Below are positions 1-7,605 of a stretch of DNA of 64,000 nt, piece by piece. This stretch comes from Solidesulfovibrio magneticus RS-1 (GTDB lineage: Bacteria; Desulfobacterota; Desulfovibrionia; Desulfovibrionales; Desulfovibrionaceae), in assembly GCF_000010665.1 (NCBI RefSeq), contig NC_012796.1, positions 1,674,001 to 1,738,000 of the forward strand, written 5' to 3'. The notes below the pieces were generated by a model. The model saw only the letters and a program-made list of their open reading frames with translations. It had not been told where the DNA came from and did no database searches. The translations under genes and the position numbers were made by a program. Within the stretch, counting starts at the first letter, position 1; each line of letters opens with the position of its first letter.

Positions 1-414
1 CTGTGGTTTCTGGCTCGCGACAAGGCCAACCACGGCTTCAGGGACCGCCGGGGTGAGGTGCTTTTCATCGACGCCCGCAAGCTCGGTCATCTGGTTGACC
101 GCACCCGTCGGGAGTTCTCGGCCGAGGACATCGCCAAGATAGCTGGCACCTACCACGCATGGCGCGGTGAGAAGGACACGGGTGAATATGAGGACGTGCC
201 CGGCTTCTGCAAGGCAGCTTCGTTGGAGGAGATCAAGGGCCATGGCTATGTGCTGACGCCGGGGCGCTATGTCGGGGCCGAGGTCGTGGATGATGACGAC
301 ACGCCCTTTGAGGAGCGATTTGTCGCGCTCAAGGAGAGGCTGGAGGGGCAGTTTGTCGATGCGGAGAGGTTGACTGCGACGATTCGGGTACGGTTAGGGC
401 TTTTAGATGTCTAG
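1..414 (+). CDS. hsdM: Type I restriction-modification methyltransferase subunit HsdM, C-terminal fragment
   Basis: The reading frame is open from the first base of the window and stops with TAG at 412-414, so only the last 137 residues are seen. The tail has the typical HsdM ending, including the segment [19 protein letters not shown] and a closing helical region ([19 protein letters not shown]) used for contact with HsdS. The catalytic NPPF motif lies upstream of the window. The next gene, hsdS, starts inside the last 8 bases, so the two are translationally coupled. HsdM is the N6-adenine methyltransferase subunit of the M2S modification complex. The family call follows from these tail motifs plus the hsdS and hsdR neighbours. 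Confidence 0.85.
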   Translation: MWFLARDKANHGFRDRRGEVLFIDARKLGHLVDRTRREFSAEDIAKIAGTYHAWRGEKDTGEYEDVPGFCKAASLEEIKGHGYVLTPGRYVGAEVVDDDDTPFEERFVALKERLEGQFVDAERLTATIRVRLGLLDV

Positions 415-1690
415 GCATCCAGTAGTTCACACTCCAGTAGAAGCGTCTGAGTGGGCAGTCCGGCGAAGATGGTTTTGCCTCGCTGAGCTTGCTGACGGTA
501 TTTTTGATTGTCCTCATTCAACGCCAGAGCTTACTGCAGATGGACCATTCCTTGTCAGATCGCAAGACATACGCACTGGTTTCGTAGATATTTCTAAGCT
601 CGCACATGTTGCAGAAAAAACTTTTCTTGACAGGGTGTCTAAGGCTACTCCTGAGGAGGGGGACATACTCTACAGCAGAGAGGGTACATATTTTGGCATA
701 GCTGCCGAGATTCCAAAAGGACTTAGAGTTTGCCTGGGGCAGCGCATGGTTCTCATTAGGCCAAAACGGTCAAGGTTGGCTTCTCGTTTTTTAAGATACT
801 GGCTTAATTCTGGAATATTATCGCGGCATTTGCATGGTTTTCGGGATGGCACTGTCGCAGAACGCCTTAATATGCCGACAATCCGAGCCATCCCTGTTCC
901 GGATTTTCCCTTGAAAGAACAACAAGCCATCGCCGCCATCCTCGGCTCCCTCGACGACAAAATCGACCTGAACCGCCGCATTAACGAAACCCTTGAAGCC
1001 ATGGCCCGGGCGATCTTCAAGGATTGGTTCGTGGACTTCGGCCCTACGCGAGCCAAGATGGAAGGCCGCGCCCCCTACCTCGCCCAGGAGATTTGGAATT
1101 TGTTCCCGGATGCGCTGGATGACGAGGGGAAGCCAGTGGGGTGGGAATACAGGCCGGTCGGAGATTTCGCTGAATTACGTGGTGGGAAACAGCTTGAGAA
1201 GGAAAAAATTGCTGCGTGTGGTGCCATCCCTGTCTTTGGAGGCGCAGGCATAATGGGCTACACAGATAGTTACAATGCCGATGGATTTGTGATAGCTGTA
1301 GGAAGGGTTGGAGCTTATTGTGGGCAATTTTTCGCACACCGCGGACGTGCCTGGATAAATAACAACGCATCCTTAATTCGTCAACGCGACCAATGTAATG
1401 GTGAATGGCTTTATTGTGCGCTTCGACATGCAGATATCGATGTCATAAAAAAAGGGGCAGCACAGCCTTTTGTTTCAAACACCGACGTGGCGAACTTGCC
1501 TATCATTTGGCCGGGACATGCTACTCTTTCCACATTGAGTAAGATTTTGGTTCCTTTGATGGTGAAAGCCGAACACAATAACGCCGAGATCGACAGCCTC
1601 GCCCAAACCCGCGACTTCCTTCTTCCCAAGCTCATGTCCGGCGAAATCCGCGTCAAGGACGCCGAGAAAGCCGTGGGGGCCGTGCTCTGA
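407..1690 (+). CDS. hsdS: Type I restriction-modification specificity subunit HsdS
   Basis: 427 residues, normal for HsdS, which recognises the bipartite target and holds the complex together. There are two variable target-recognition domains (about residues 15-165 and 245-375), each followed by a conserved helical spacer; the central one starts [19 protein letters not shown] near residue 169 and the C-terminal one contains [17 protein letters not shown]. The conserved spacers are GC-rich like the neighbours, while both recognition domains (about 410-900 and 1190-1560) are clearly AT-richer. This mosaic base composition is what domain swapping between strains would leave. It overlaps hsdM by 8 bases and the following gene by one base (TGATGA). 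Confidence 0.93.
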   Translation: MSRHPVVHTPVEASEWAVRRRWFCLAELADGIFDCPHSTPELTADGPFLVRSQDIRTGFVDISKLAHVAEKTFLDRVSKATPEEGDILYSREGTYFGIAAEIPKGLRVCLGQRMVLIRPKRSRLASRFLRYWLNSGILSRHLHGFRDGTVAERLNMPTIRAIPVPDFPLKEQQAIAAILGSLDDKIDLNRRINETLEAMARAIFKDWFVDFGPTRAKMEGRAPYLAQEIWNLFPDALDDEGKPVGWEYRPVGDFAELRGGKQLEKEKIAACGAIPVFGGAGIMGYTDSYNADGFVIAVGRVGAYCGQFFAHRGRAWINNNASLIRQRDQCNGEWLYCALRHADIDVIKKGAAQPFVSNTDVANLPIIWPGHATLSTLSKILVPLMVKAEHNNAEIDSLAQTRDFLLPKLMSGEIRVKDAEKAVGAVL

Positions 1691-2424
1691 TGAAGGTCCT
1701 CTTTCTCGACGAGTCCGGCGACCACAACCTGTCCGTGATCGACCCGCAGTACCCCATGTTCGTCCTGGGCGGCGTGATCATGGGAAAATCCTATGCCGAG
1801 GGAGCGCTGGCCCAGGCCTTGGCGGAGTTCAAGCAAGAGATGTTCGGGCGAACGGACATCGTCTTGCACACCGCTGACATCACCAGGAACCGTAACGGAT
1901 TCGAGGAGCTAAAGAATTCATCCTTCCGGGCAAAGTTCTACACCGGCCTGAACGCCTTGCTCCGTCAGCTAGATTTCTCAGTTGTCGCTTGCGCCATCCA
2001 TAAGGACCAGCACCTCAGCCGCTACGGCGTCGCCGCCCTGGACCCGTACCTGCTCAGTCTCGACGTGCTGGTGGAGAGGTTTTGCTTTGATGTCGGCCGG
2101 GTGAGCGGGGGAGGGCTGATCGTGGCTGAAAAACGAGACTCGACCCTGGATCGCCAGCTTGACCTTGCTTGGTTGAACCTCAAAATCCAAGGCACGCGGT
2201 TCGTCCAGGCCCATGACATCGAGGACCGCATCTTGGGACTCAATCTCCGCGCCAAGAAGGACAACATCGCCGGCCTTCAATTGGCCGATCTGGTAGTTTC
2301 GCCCATAGGTCGCCACGTCTTGGGCAAGCCGGATAAAGAAGACTGGTTCATCGTTCAGGAAAAATTCAGACGAAACCGACGAGGCGTCATCGAGGGGTAC
2401 GGGCTTGTGACCTTGCCCAAATAA
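1690..2424 (+). CDS. DUF3800 domain protein embedded in the hsd operon
   Basis: 244 residues. It opens with [13 protein letters not shown], the acidic DESGD start that marks DUF3800 proteins, and has the family's late motif LQLADLVVSPIGRH near residue 196. DUF3800 proteins are predicted RNase-H-like enzymes of unknown role, often found in mobile and defence islands. The start overlaps the hsdS stop by one base, so it is expressed with the modification genes, and hsdR follows after 112 bp. A role in restriction is possible from position but nothing in the sequence proves it. The N-terminal acidic cluster and length argue for an intact protein. Confidence 0.85.
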   Translation: MKVLFLDESGDHNLSVIDPQYPMFVLGGVIMGKSYAEGALAQALAEFKQEMFGRTDIVLHTADITRNRNGFEELKNSSFRAKFYTGLNALLRQLDFSVVACAIHKDQHLSRYGVAALDPYLLSLDVLVERFCFDVGRVSGGGLIVAEKRDSTLDRQLDLAWLNLKIQGTRFVQAHDIEDRILGLNLRAKKDNIAGLQLADLVVSPIGRHVLGKPDKEDWFIVQEKFRRNRRGVIEGYGLVTLPK

Positions 2425-2536
2425 AAAGGGGCCAGCCCCCGCTACGCAGTGACCAACCCACAGTTGGTAAATCAGACAGCGGGGGGAATTAGTCAAGGCC
2501 AAAATTTCGATTTCGGAAAGAATCAGGGGAGGGGCC
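2425..2536. promoter_or_regulatory. Intercistronic hairpin between the DUF3800 gene and hsdR
   Basis: The 112-bp gap contains a nested inverted repeat: CCCCCGCT near 2436 pairs with AGCGGGGG near 2479, enclosing CCAAC/GTTGG. It lies before the strong ribosome site AGGGGAGG of hsdR. Such a structure could lower HsdR synthesis relative to the modification subunits, which is a useful order of expression for a restriction system; this role is inferred. Confidence 0.4.
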
Positions 2537-5500
2537 ATGGCTTTTATCTCCGAAGCAGACGTCGAGGGCGTCCTGCTCGAAACGCTGGGCAGCCTCGGCT
2601 ACGCCGCCACCTCAGACCTCCAAATCGGCCCTGACGGCCATGCCCCGGAGCGTGAGGCGTACTCAGACGTCTTCCTTCAAAAACGTCTGGAAGCCGCTGT
2701 GGAGGCCCTTAATCCTCATATCCCGGCCGAGGCCCGGCACGACGCCATCCGGGCGCTGATCGCCACCGAATTCCCTAATCTGACCGAAGAGAACCGCCGC
2801 CTCCATCGCATGATGGTCGAAGGTGTGGACGTCGAGTTCCCCCGAGACGACGGCTCCATTGCCGGCGACAAAGTGCGCCTGATCGACTTTGACACCCCGG
2901 ATAACAACGACTGGCTGGCGGTCAACCAGTTCACGGTGATTGAAGGAAAGATCAACCGCCGCCCCGATGTGGTGGTCTTCGTCAACGGTCTGCCACTTGG
3001 CGTCATCGAACTCAAGAACCCCGGCACCGAGAACGCCGACCTGGAAGCCGCCTTCAACCAGTTGCAAACCTACAAGACCCAGGTCACGTCCCTTTTCCGC
3101 ACCAATGCCGTCCTCGTTACCTCCGATGGCCTCCAAGCCCGCATCGGCTCCCTGACGGCCAACCAGGAACGGTTCATGCCCTGGCGCACCACGGACGGGA
3201 AAGAGGTCGCCAAGAAAGGACTGCCCGAACTCCACGTGCTTATCGAGGGGGTCTTTGAGAAGCGCCGGTTCCTGGACCTGATCCGCGACTTCACCGTCTT
3301 CGGTGAAACCGGCTCCGGCATTGCCAAGATCATCGCCGGCTACCACCAGTACCATGCCGTGCGCCATGCCGTGGCCCATACCGTCAAGGCGGCCGCGCCC
3401 AAGGGTGACCGTCGGGCAGGAGTCATCTGGCATACCCAGGGCTCGGGAAAAAGCCTGCTCATGGCTTTTTACGCCGGCCAGTTGGTGCGATGTCCTGAAC
3501 TCGAAAACCCGACCATCGTGGTCATCACCGACCGCAACGATCTCGACGACCAGTTGTTCAACACCTTCTCCATGTGCCGTGACCTCATCCGGCAGACGCC
3601 CATCCAGGCAACGAACCGCGAGGATTTGCGCAAGGCCCTCAACCGTGCGTCCGGTGGCGTCATCTTCACGACCATCCAAAAATTCACACCCGAGAAGGGC
3701 GACTCGGAATACCCCTTGCTCACCGACCGGCGCAACGTGGTGGTCATCGCTGACGAAGCCCACCGGAGCCAGTACGGGTTCAAAGCCAAGGTGGCCCAAA
3801 AGACCGGGGAGATCGCCTACGGATTCGCCAAATACCTGCGGGATGGCCTGCCCAATGCCTCCTTCATCGGCTTCACCGGGACGCCCATTGAAAAAGACGA
3901 CGTGAACACCCCGGCGGTCTTCGGTCACTACATTGACATTTACGACATCAGCCGCGCCGTCGAGGACGGAGCCACGGTGCCGCTCTATTATGAAAGCCGT
4001 CTTGCCCGGATCGAACTCTCCGCCGAGGAAAAGCCCAAGATCGACGAAGAAATCGAAGAGTTGACCGAGGACGACGCCGTCAGCGAGCAAGAGGCATTGA
4101 AGCGGAAGTGGGCCACGGTCGAAGCCCTGGTGGGCGCTGAAAAACGGCTCAAGCTCATCGCCCAGGACCTTGTTCGGCATTTCGAGGATCGGGTGGCGGC
4201 CATGGACGGCAAGGCCATGGTGGTCTGTATGAGCCGCCGCATCTGTGTCGCCCTTTACAACGAAATAGTGGCCCTACGGCCGGCGTGGCACAGCGATGAT
4301 GACAATGAGGGCGTGGTCAAAGTCGTCATGACCGGTTCCGCGTCCGACCCGGCGGACTGGCAACCCCATGTCGGCAACAAAGCCCGACGAGAATTGCTGG
4401 CCAAACGGGCCAAGGCTCCGAAGGACACGCTGAAGTTGGTGCTCGTCCGCGACATGTGGCTGACAGGCTTTGACGCCCCATCCATGCACACCATGTACGT
4501 CGACAAGCCCATGAAGGGCCACGGCCTCATGCAGGCCATTGCCCGGGTCAACCGGGTTTTTCGTGACAAGCCGGCCGGGCTCGTCGTTGATTACATTGGC
4601 ATCGGGCAGAGCCTCAAAAACGCCCTGGGGCAGTACTCAGCTTCCGACAGGAGCCAGGCAGGCATTGACGAAGGAAAGGCCGTCGCCGTCATGATGGAGA
4701 AATTTGAAATCGTGACCGCGATGTTCCATGGGTTCGATTACCAGCGAGCCATGACCGGGACCGCCCATGACCGGCTCATGGTCATGGCCGAGGCCCTGGA
4801 TTGGATTCTGGAACAGCAGCATAAGGCCGCCGAGAAGGAAACCGACGACGGCAAGAAGAAAGAAGCCCATCGTCGTTTTCAGGATGCCGTGCTGGCTCTG
4901 TCCAAGGCGTTCGCCCTGGCCGCAGCCAGTGATGAGGCGCGGTCCATACGAGACGAGGTCGCCTTCTTCCAAACCATCCGCGCCGCGTTGACCAAGACCG
5001 GCATCGGAGGAGGAAAAACCACGGCTGAGCGTGAGTTTGCGGTCCAGCAACTCATCAACCGGGCCGTGGCTTCGACCGAGATCGTGGACATCCTCGCCGC
5101 CGCCGGCTTGAATACACCGGATATTTCCATCCTGTCGGATGAGTTCCTGGTCGAAGTGCAGCAGATGGAGAAGAAGAACCTCGCCCTGGAGGCGCTGAAA
5201 AAGCTCCTGAATGGCGAAATTCACTCCCGCACCCGGACCAACGTGGTCGAAACCAAGAAATTCTCCGAGCGCCTGGAGAAAGCCATTGCCCGGTACCACA
5301 CCAACGCCGTCAGCACCGTCGAGGTCATCCAGGAGTTGATCAACCTCGCCAAGGACATTCGGGAGGCTCGGCTTCGCGGTGAGGCACTTGGGCTGTCCCA
5401 GGACGAGATCGCTTTCTATGATGCCCTGGCCGAGAACCAAAGCGCTGTAGATGTCATGGGGGACGCATCCTTGCGGGTCATCGCCCATGAGCTATTGACC

Positions 5501-5677
5501 AGCCTCAAGGGTAGCATCACCGTCGATTGGGCACACCGGGAAAGCGCCCGTGCCAGGATGCGAGTGCTGGTGAAGCGGATTCTTAAGCGGCATGGCTACC
5601 CGCCCGACCTCCAGGACGCAGCCATCCAGGTGGTCCTACAGCAAGCGGAGGCGTTGTCGGCGCAGTGGGCCGCCTGA
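2537..5677 (+). CDS. hsdR: Type I restriction endonuclease/translocase subunit HsdR
   Basis: 1046 residues, a normal HsdR length. The N-terminal PD-(D/E)xK nuclease core is visible around residues 140-165 (PDVVVF followed by GVIELKNP). The SF2 motor follows: Walker [12 protein letters not shown] near residue 298, motif [11 protein letters not shown] near 402, motif [13 protein letters not shown] near 445 and motif [12 protein letters not shown] near 666. The last 250 residues form the helical domain that docks on HsdM. The start ATG has AGGGGAGG 5 bases upstream. HsdR translocates and cuts unmodified DNA together with the upstream HsdM/HsdS. All key motifs are present, so the enzyme looks intact. 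Confidence 0.96.
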   Translation: MAFISEADVEGVLLETLGSLGYAATSDLQIGPDGHAPEREAYSDVFLQKRLEAAVEALNPHIPAEARHDAIRALIATEFPNLTEENRRLHRMMVEGVDVEFPRDDGSIAGDKVRLIDFDTPDNNDWLAVNQFTVIEGKINRRPDVVVFVNGLPLGVIELKNPGTENADLEAAFNQLQTYKTQVTSLFRTNAVLVTSDGLQARIGSLTANQERFMPWRTTDGKEVAKKGLPELHVLIEGVFEKRRFLDLIRDFTVFGETGSGIAKIIAGYHQYHAVRHAVAHTVKAAAPKGDRRAGVIWHTQGSGKSLLMAFYAGQLVRCPELENPTIVVITDRNDLDDQLFNTFSMCRDLIRQTPIQATNREDLRKALNRASGGVIFTTIQKFTPEKGDSEYPLLTDRRNVVVIADEAHRSQYGFKAKVAQKTGEIAYGFAKYLRDGLPNASFIGFTGTPIEKDDVNTPAVFGHYIDIYDISRAVEDGATVPLYYESRLARIELSAEEKPKIDEEIEELTEDDAVSEQEALKRKWATVEALVGAEKRLKLIAQDLVRHFEDRVAAMDGKAMVVCMSRRICVALYNEIVALRPAWHSDDDNEGVVKVVMTGSASDPADWQPHVGNKARRELLAKRAKAPKDTLKLVLVRDMWLTGFDAPSMHTMYVDKPMKGHGLMQAIARVNRVFRDKPAGLVVDYIGIGQSLKNALGQYSASDRSQAGIDEGKAVAVMMEKFEIVTAMFHGFDYQRAMTGTAHDRLMVMAEALDWILEQQHKAAEKETDDGKKKEAHRRFQDAVLALSKAFALAAASDEARSIRDEVAFFQTIRAALTKTGIGGGKTTAEREFAVQQLINRAVASTEIVDILAAAGLNTPDISILSDEFLVEVQQMEKKNLALEALKKLLNGEIHSRTRTNVVETKKFSERLEKAIARYHTNAVSTVEVIQELINLAKDIREARLRGEALGLSQDEIAFYDALAENQSAVDVMGDASLRVIAHELLTSLKGSITVDWAHRESARARMRVLVKRILKRHGYPPDLQDAAIQVVLQQAEALSAQWAA

Positions 5678-5782
5678 TTCCAGCAGCAGCAAAATAATCT
5701 TTCCCCCTTTTACCCGTGACCAACTCCTTGGCCCAGGATACCCTTCTGGCAAATTCCTCAATGCCACCAGGAGGGTCACCCA

Positions 5783-6004
5783 ATGAACCTTGGAGACGAC
5801 CAATTACTTGACCTGAAGGATGAGCTTGCAGCCGCCTTTCGTCCCATGGAGAACTTGTTCAAGGTCATGGGCAGCGCGTCCGTAGGCGAGGGCGGTGAGA
5901 CGGCTCGGCTCTGCTCGGAAATCGGCTTGGAACTGGCCCGGAGCTTTCGAATCAAGCTCGACGCCGCCCTGGAAAGATTGACGGCCGAGACACGCCGGTC
6001 CTGA
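5783..6004 (+). CDS. Small hypothetical protein downstream of hsdR
   Basis: 73 residues, preceded by a good ribosome site (AGGAGGGT, 8 bases before ATG). The protein is predicted to be largely helical (DLKDELAAAFRPMENLF, then LCSEIGLELARSFRIKLDAALERLTAE) with a mid-protein Gly/Ser linker. I do not recognise a family. It is 105 bp downstream of hsdR and in the same direction, so it may share its transcript. The strong ribosome site and GC-rich codon use support a real gene; no function can be assigned. Confidence 0.6.
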   Translation: MNLGDDQLLDLKDELAAAFRPMENLFKVMGSASVGEGGETARLCSEIGLELARSFRIKLDAALERLTAETRRS

Positions 6005-6508
6005 CGTTGCTCGAGATCGCCCCGGCATAGTAACCCCGCCGCTTTCGCTGACAGACTAATTCGACTGTAAAGCACTAATTTCATACGAAATAACGCTGTA
6101 TCACGTGCGTGGCAATCTGAACCACCCTGCCAACACCGAAGACCAGCCCTCCTGATTATTGCCTCCACCGCAACCGTGACGAGCATATTGGGTGCCCCAG
6201 TACCGGGCCAGCCAGCAGTGGCCTGTTCAACGCCGTGCCTTGGTCCGCAGACTGGCCCTCCAGAACATTACAAAAAATTAATCTAAGACCAGAGGGCACT
6301 GTCCCGGCCTAGTAAAAAGATGATGACAGTATCACACTGATCGATAAAAGTAATGAGCTCGTCTACAACTCTAGTTGTCTGCCTTGAGCAAGGCGAGGAA
6401 TTGCCTATTTTTGGCGTGATGCTTAGAAGTATTTCGCAGGACGGAGACGGCCGCTCCAACACGCGATTGGCAGAAGCAACGAATGCACACCTCAACAAAG
6501 GAATAATT
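6005..6508. other. Gap of about 500 bp without a convincing gene
   Basis: AT-richer than the flanks, with no open frame that has a plausible ribosome site. A short inverted repeat (GCCTTG/CAAGGC near 6381-6394) lies upstream of the next small gene. I see no tRNA, CRISPR repeat or insertion-sequence end here. It probably contains the promoter of the gene at 6509. Confidence 0.5.
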
Positions 6509-6727
6509 ATGTCGACAACCCCTGAAGATTTTTCTCATTTGACCTTTGAGCTTAAGATGGCATTAGCCGAAGCGGTTCACAACTACGTCGCGAAAAGCAA
6601 ACTCCCGTTAGATTCAGTAGTCAGCCTCAATATGGCAGCAAAAGTTGAAGCAGACCATTATGACACGGGTGATTTCGACGCTTTTTGCGACTTTTTTGCA
6701 GCGCTTAACGTCAATATCGCTCTGTAA
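6509..6727 (+). CDS. Small hypothetical protein
   Basis: 72 residues starting at the ATG at 6509, which has an AAAGGA ribosome site 6 bases upstream; a longer in-frame reading from 6353 lacks such a site and has non-coding-like composition. The protein begins MSTTPEDFSHLTFELKMALA and is acidic and helical, ending in ADHYDTGDFDAFCDFFAALN. No family recognised. The size and acidity are reminiscent of phage-type inhibitors, but that is only a size argument. It sits in a run of three small genes between hsdR and the replication gene. Confidence 0.55.
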   Translation: MSTTPEDFSHLTFELKMALAEAVHNYVAKSKLPLDSVVSLNMAAKVEADHYDTGDFDAFCDFFAALNVNIAL

Positions 6728-6830
6728 AATCGGTGAATACATGCCATGTGGAGTGTTTGTTTGCCAGATGACACTCCAGTGACTGGCTATGTGATGACAA
6801 TGATTGGCAATTAGATTCGAGAAAGAAGAA

Positions 6831-7013
6831 ATGAAGACTATCATGGAACTTGCCGCCGAGACGCAGGCGGCCATTGAGGCGATGAAGAACAAATGTAAAC
6901 CGACCTGCTCTCCTCAGGACCGTGATTCCTGCCGCTGTTGCTGGAATCTTGAAATCGAACTTGAGCGCCTCATGCGCCTTTACCACGGAGTCAAGGACGC
7001 AACTGGGCGTTAA
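6831..7013 (+). CDS. Small Cys-rich hypothetical protein
   Basis: 60 residues from the ATG at 6831, preceded by a purine-rich GAAAGAAG ribosome site. Residues 23-40 carry five cysteines in the arrangement NKCKPTCSPQDRDSCRCCWN, a spacing that could bind a zinc ion or an iron-sulfur cluster; the flanks are helical (MELAAETQAAIEAMKN and LEIELERLMRLYHG). A TTG start at 6804 would add nine residues but has a poorer context. A clear terminator follows at 7024. No family recognised. Confidence 0.6.
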   Translation: MKTIMELAAETQAAIEAMKNKCKPTCSPQDRDSCRCCWNLEIELERLMRLYHGVKDATGR

Positions 7014-7023
7014 CCTGTGCCCC

Positions 7024-7062
7024 GGGCACCTCCTACGCCAGGGGGGTGCCCCTTTTCTTTTT
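7024..7062 (+). terminator. Rho-independent terminator
   Basis: GGGCACC (7024-7030) pairs with GGTGCCC (7045-7051), followed directly by a T-rich tract to 7062. It closes the run of small genes ending at 7013. Confidence 0.8.
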
Positions 7063-7605
7063 GCACAATACGCACGGCGACAAGGCTTTCAACCAAGGAC
7101 AGAACATGCGAGCCGAGGCCTCATGCCAGATAAAGGGCAAGCCCAACGACCAGCGAAAACGCCGCTCCACCTAGCCTTATGCGACAGGGGGACTTCGACG
7201 CCGCCGGCTCCGCCCAGTATCCAGGCGCGTATAATGGACGCTCACAGCCACAGACAGGAGACGCCCCGCAAAGCCTGGCAGGCCCAAAAAAAGCACTTGA
7301 CCCAATGGCTTGACTTCTGTTTGTGCAATGCTCATTATTTCACTTGAAACGACTTTTGCAAGGAGGTGGGCCTCGTAAAAAACGGACGAGAATTGTATTT
7401 GTAGCTGACAAGAATTGATTTTTCTCTCCTCCCACCTGCATTAGCCCCTGAATCCTCGCCAATCGTCCCGCACAAGCAGGCCAAAACACGTTGGCTGAGG
7501 ATTTTTGTTGTCTTCAACGCGACGTCCGACGTTTTTCAAATAGGCGGACGGTGCAGGATTCTTGTGGTGGTTCACGAGCCCATGTGTGCTACCTGGAGAA
7601 AAATC
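7063..7605. other. 540-bp leader region before the replication gene
   Basis: No open frame with a convincing start. It contains a promoter-like pair at 7310-7338 and, downstream of it, a ribosome-site-like AAGGAGGTGGG near 7359 whose AGGTGGG can pair with CCCACCT near 7432, so the leader may fold. The tiny frame starting at that GTG encodes only 12 codons. What regulates it is unknown. Confidence 0.45.
7310..7338 (+). promoter_or_regulatory. Candidate sigma70-type promoter for the primase gene
   Basis: TTGACT at 7310-7315 and CATTAT at 7333-7338 are separated by exactly 17 bases. Transcription would start near 7345 and leave a 5' leader of about 260 nt before the gene at 7606. Confidence 0.5.

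Noticed and set aside
6353-6508. N-terminal extension of the small gene at 6509
   Set aside because: The ATG at 6353 lacks a ribosome site whereas the ATG at 6509 has AAAGGA at a good distance.
7359-7405. Twelve-codon leader peptide starting at a GTG inside AAGGAGGTGGG
   Set aside because: The start overlaps its own ribosome site and no codon pattern suggests attenuation.
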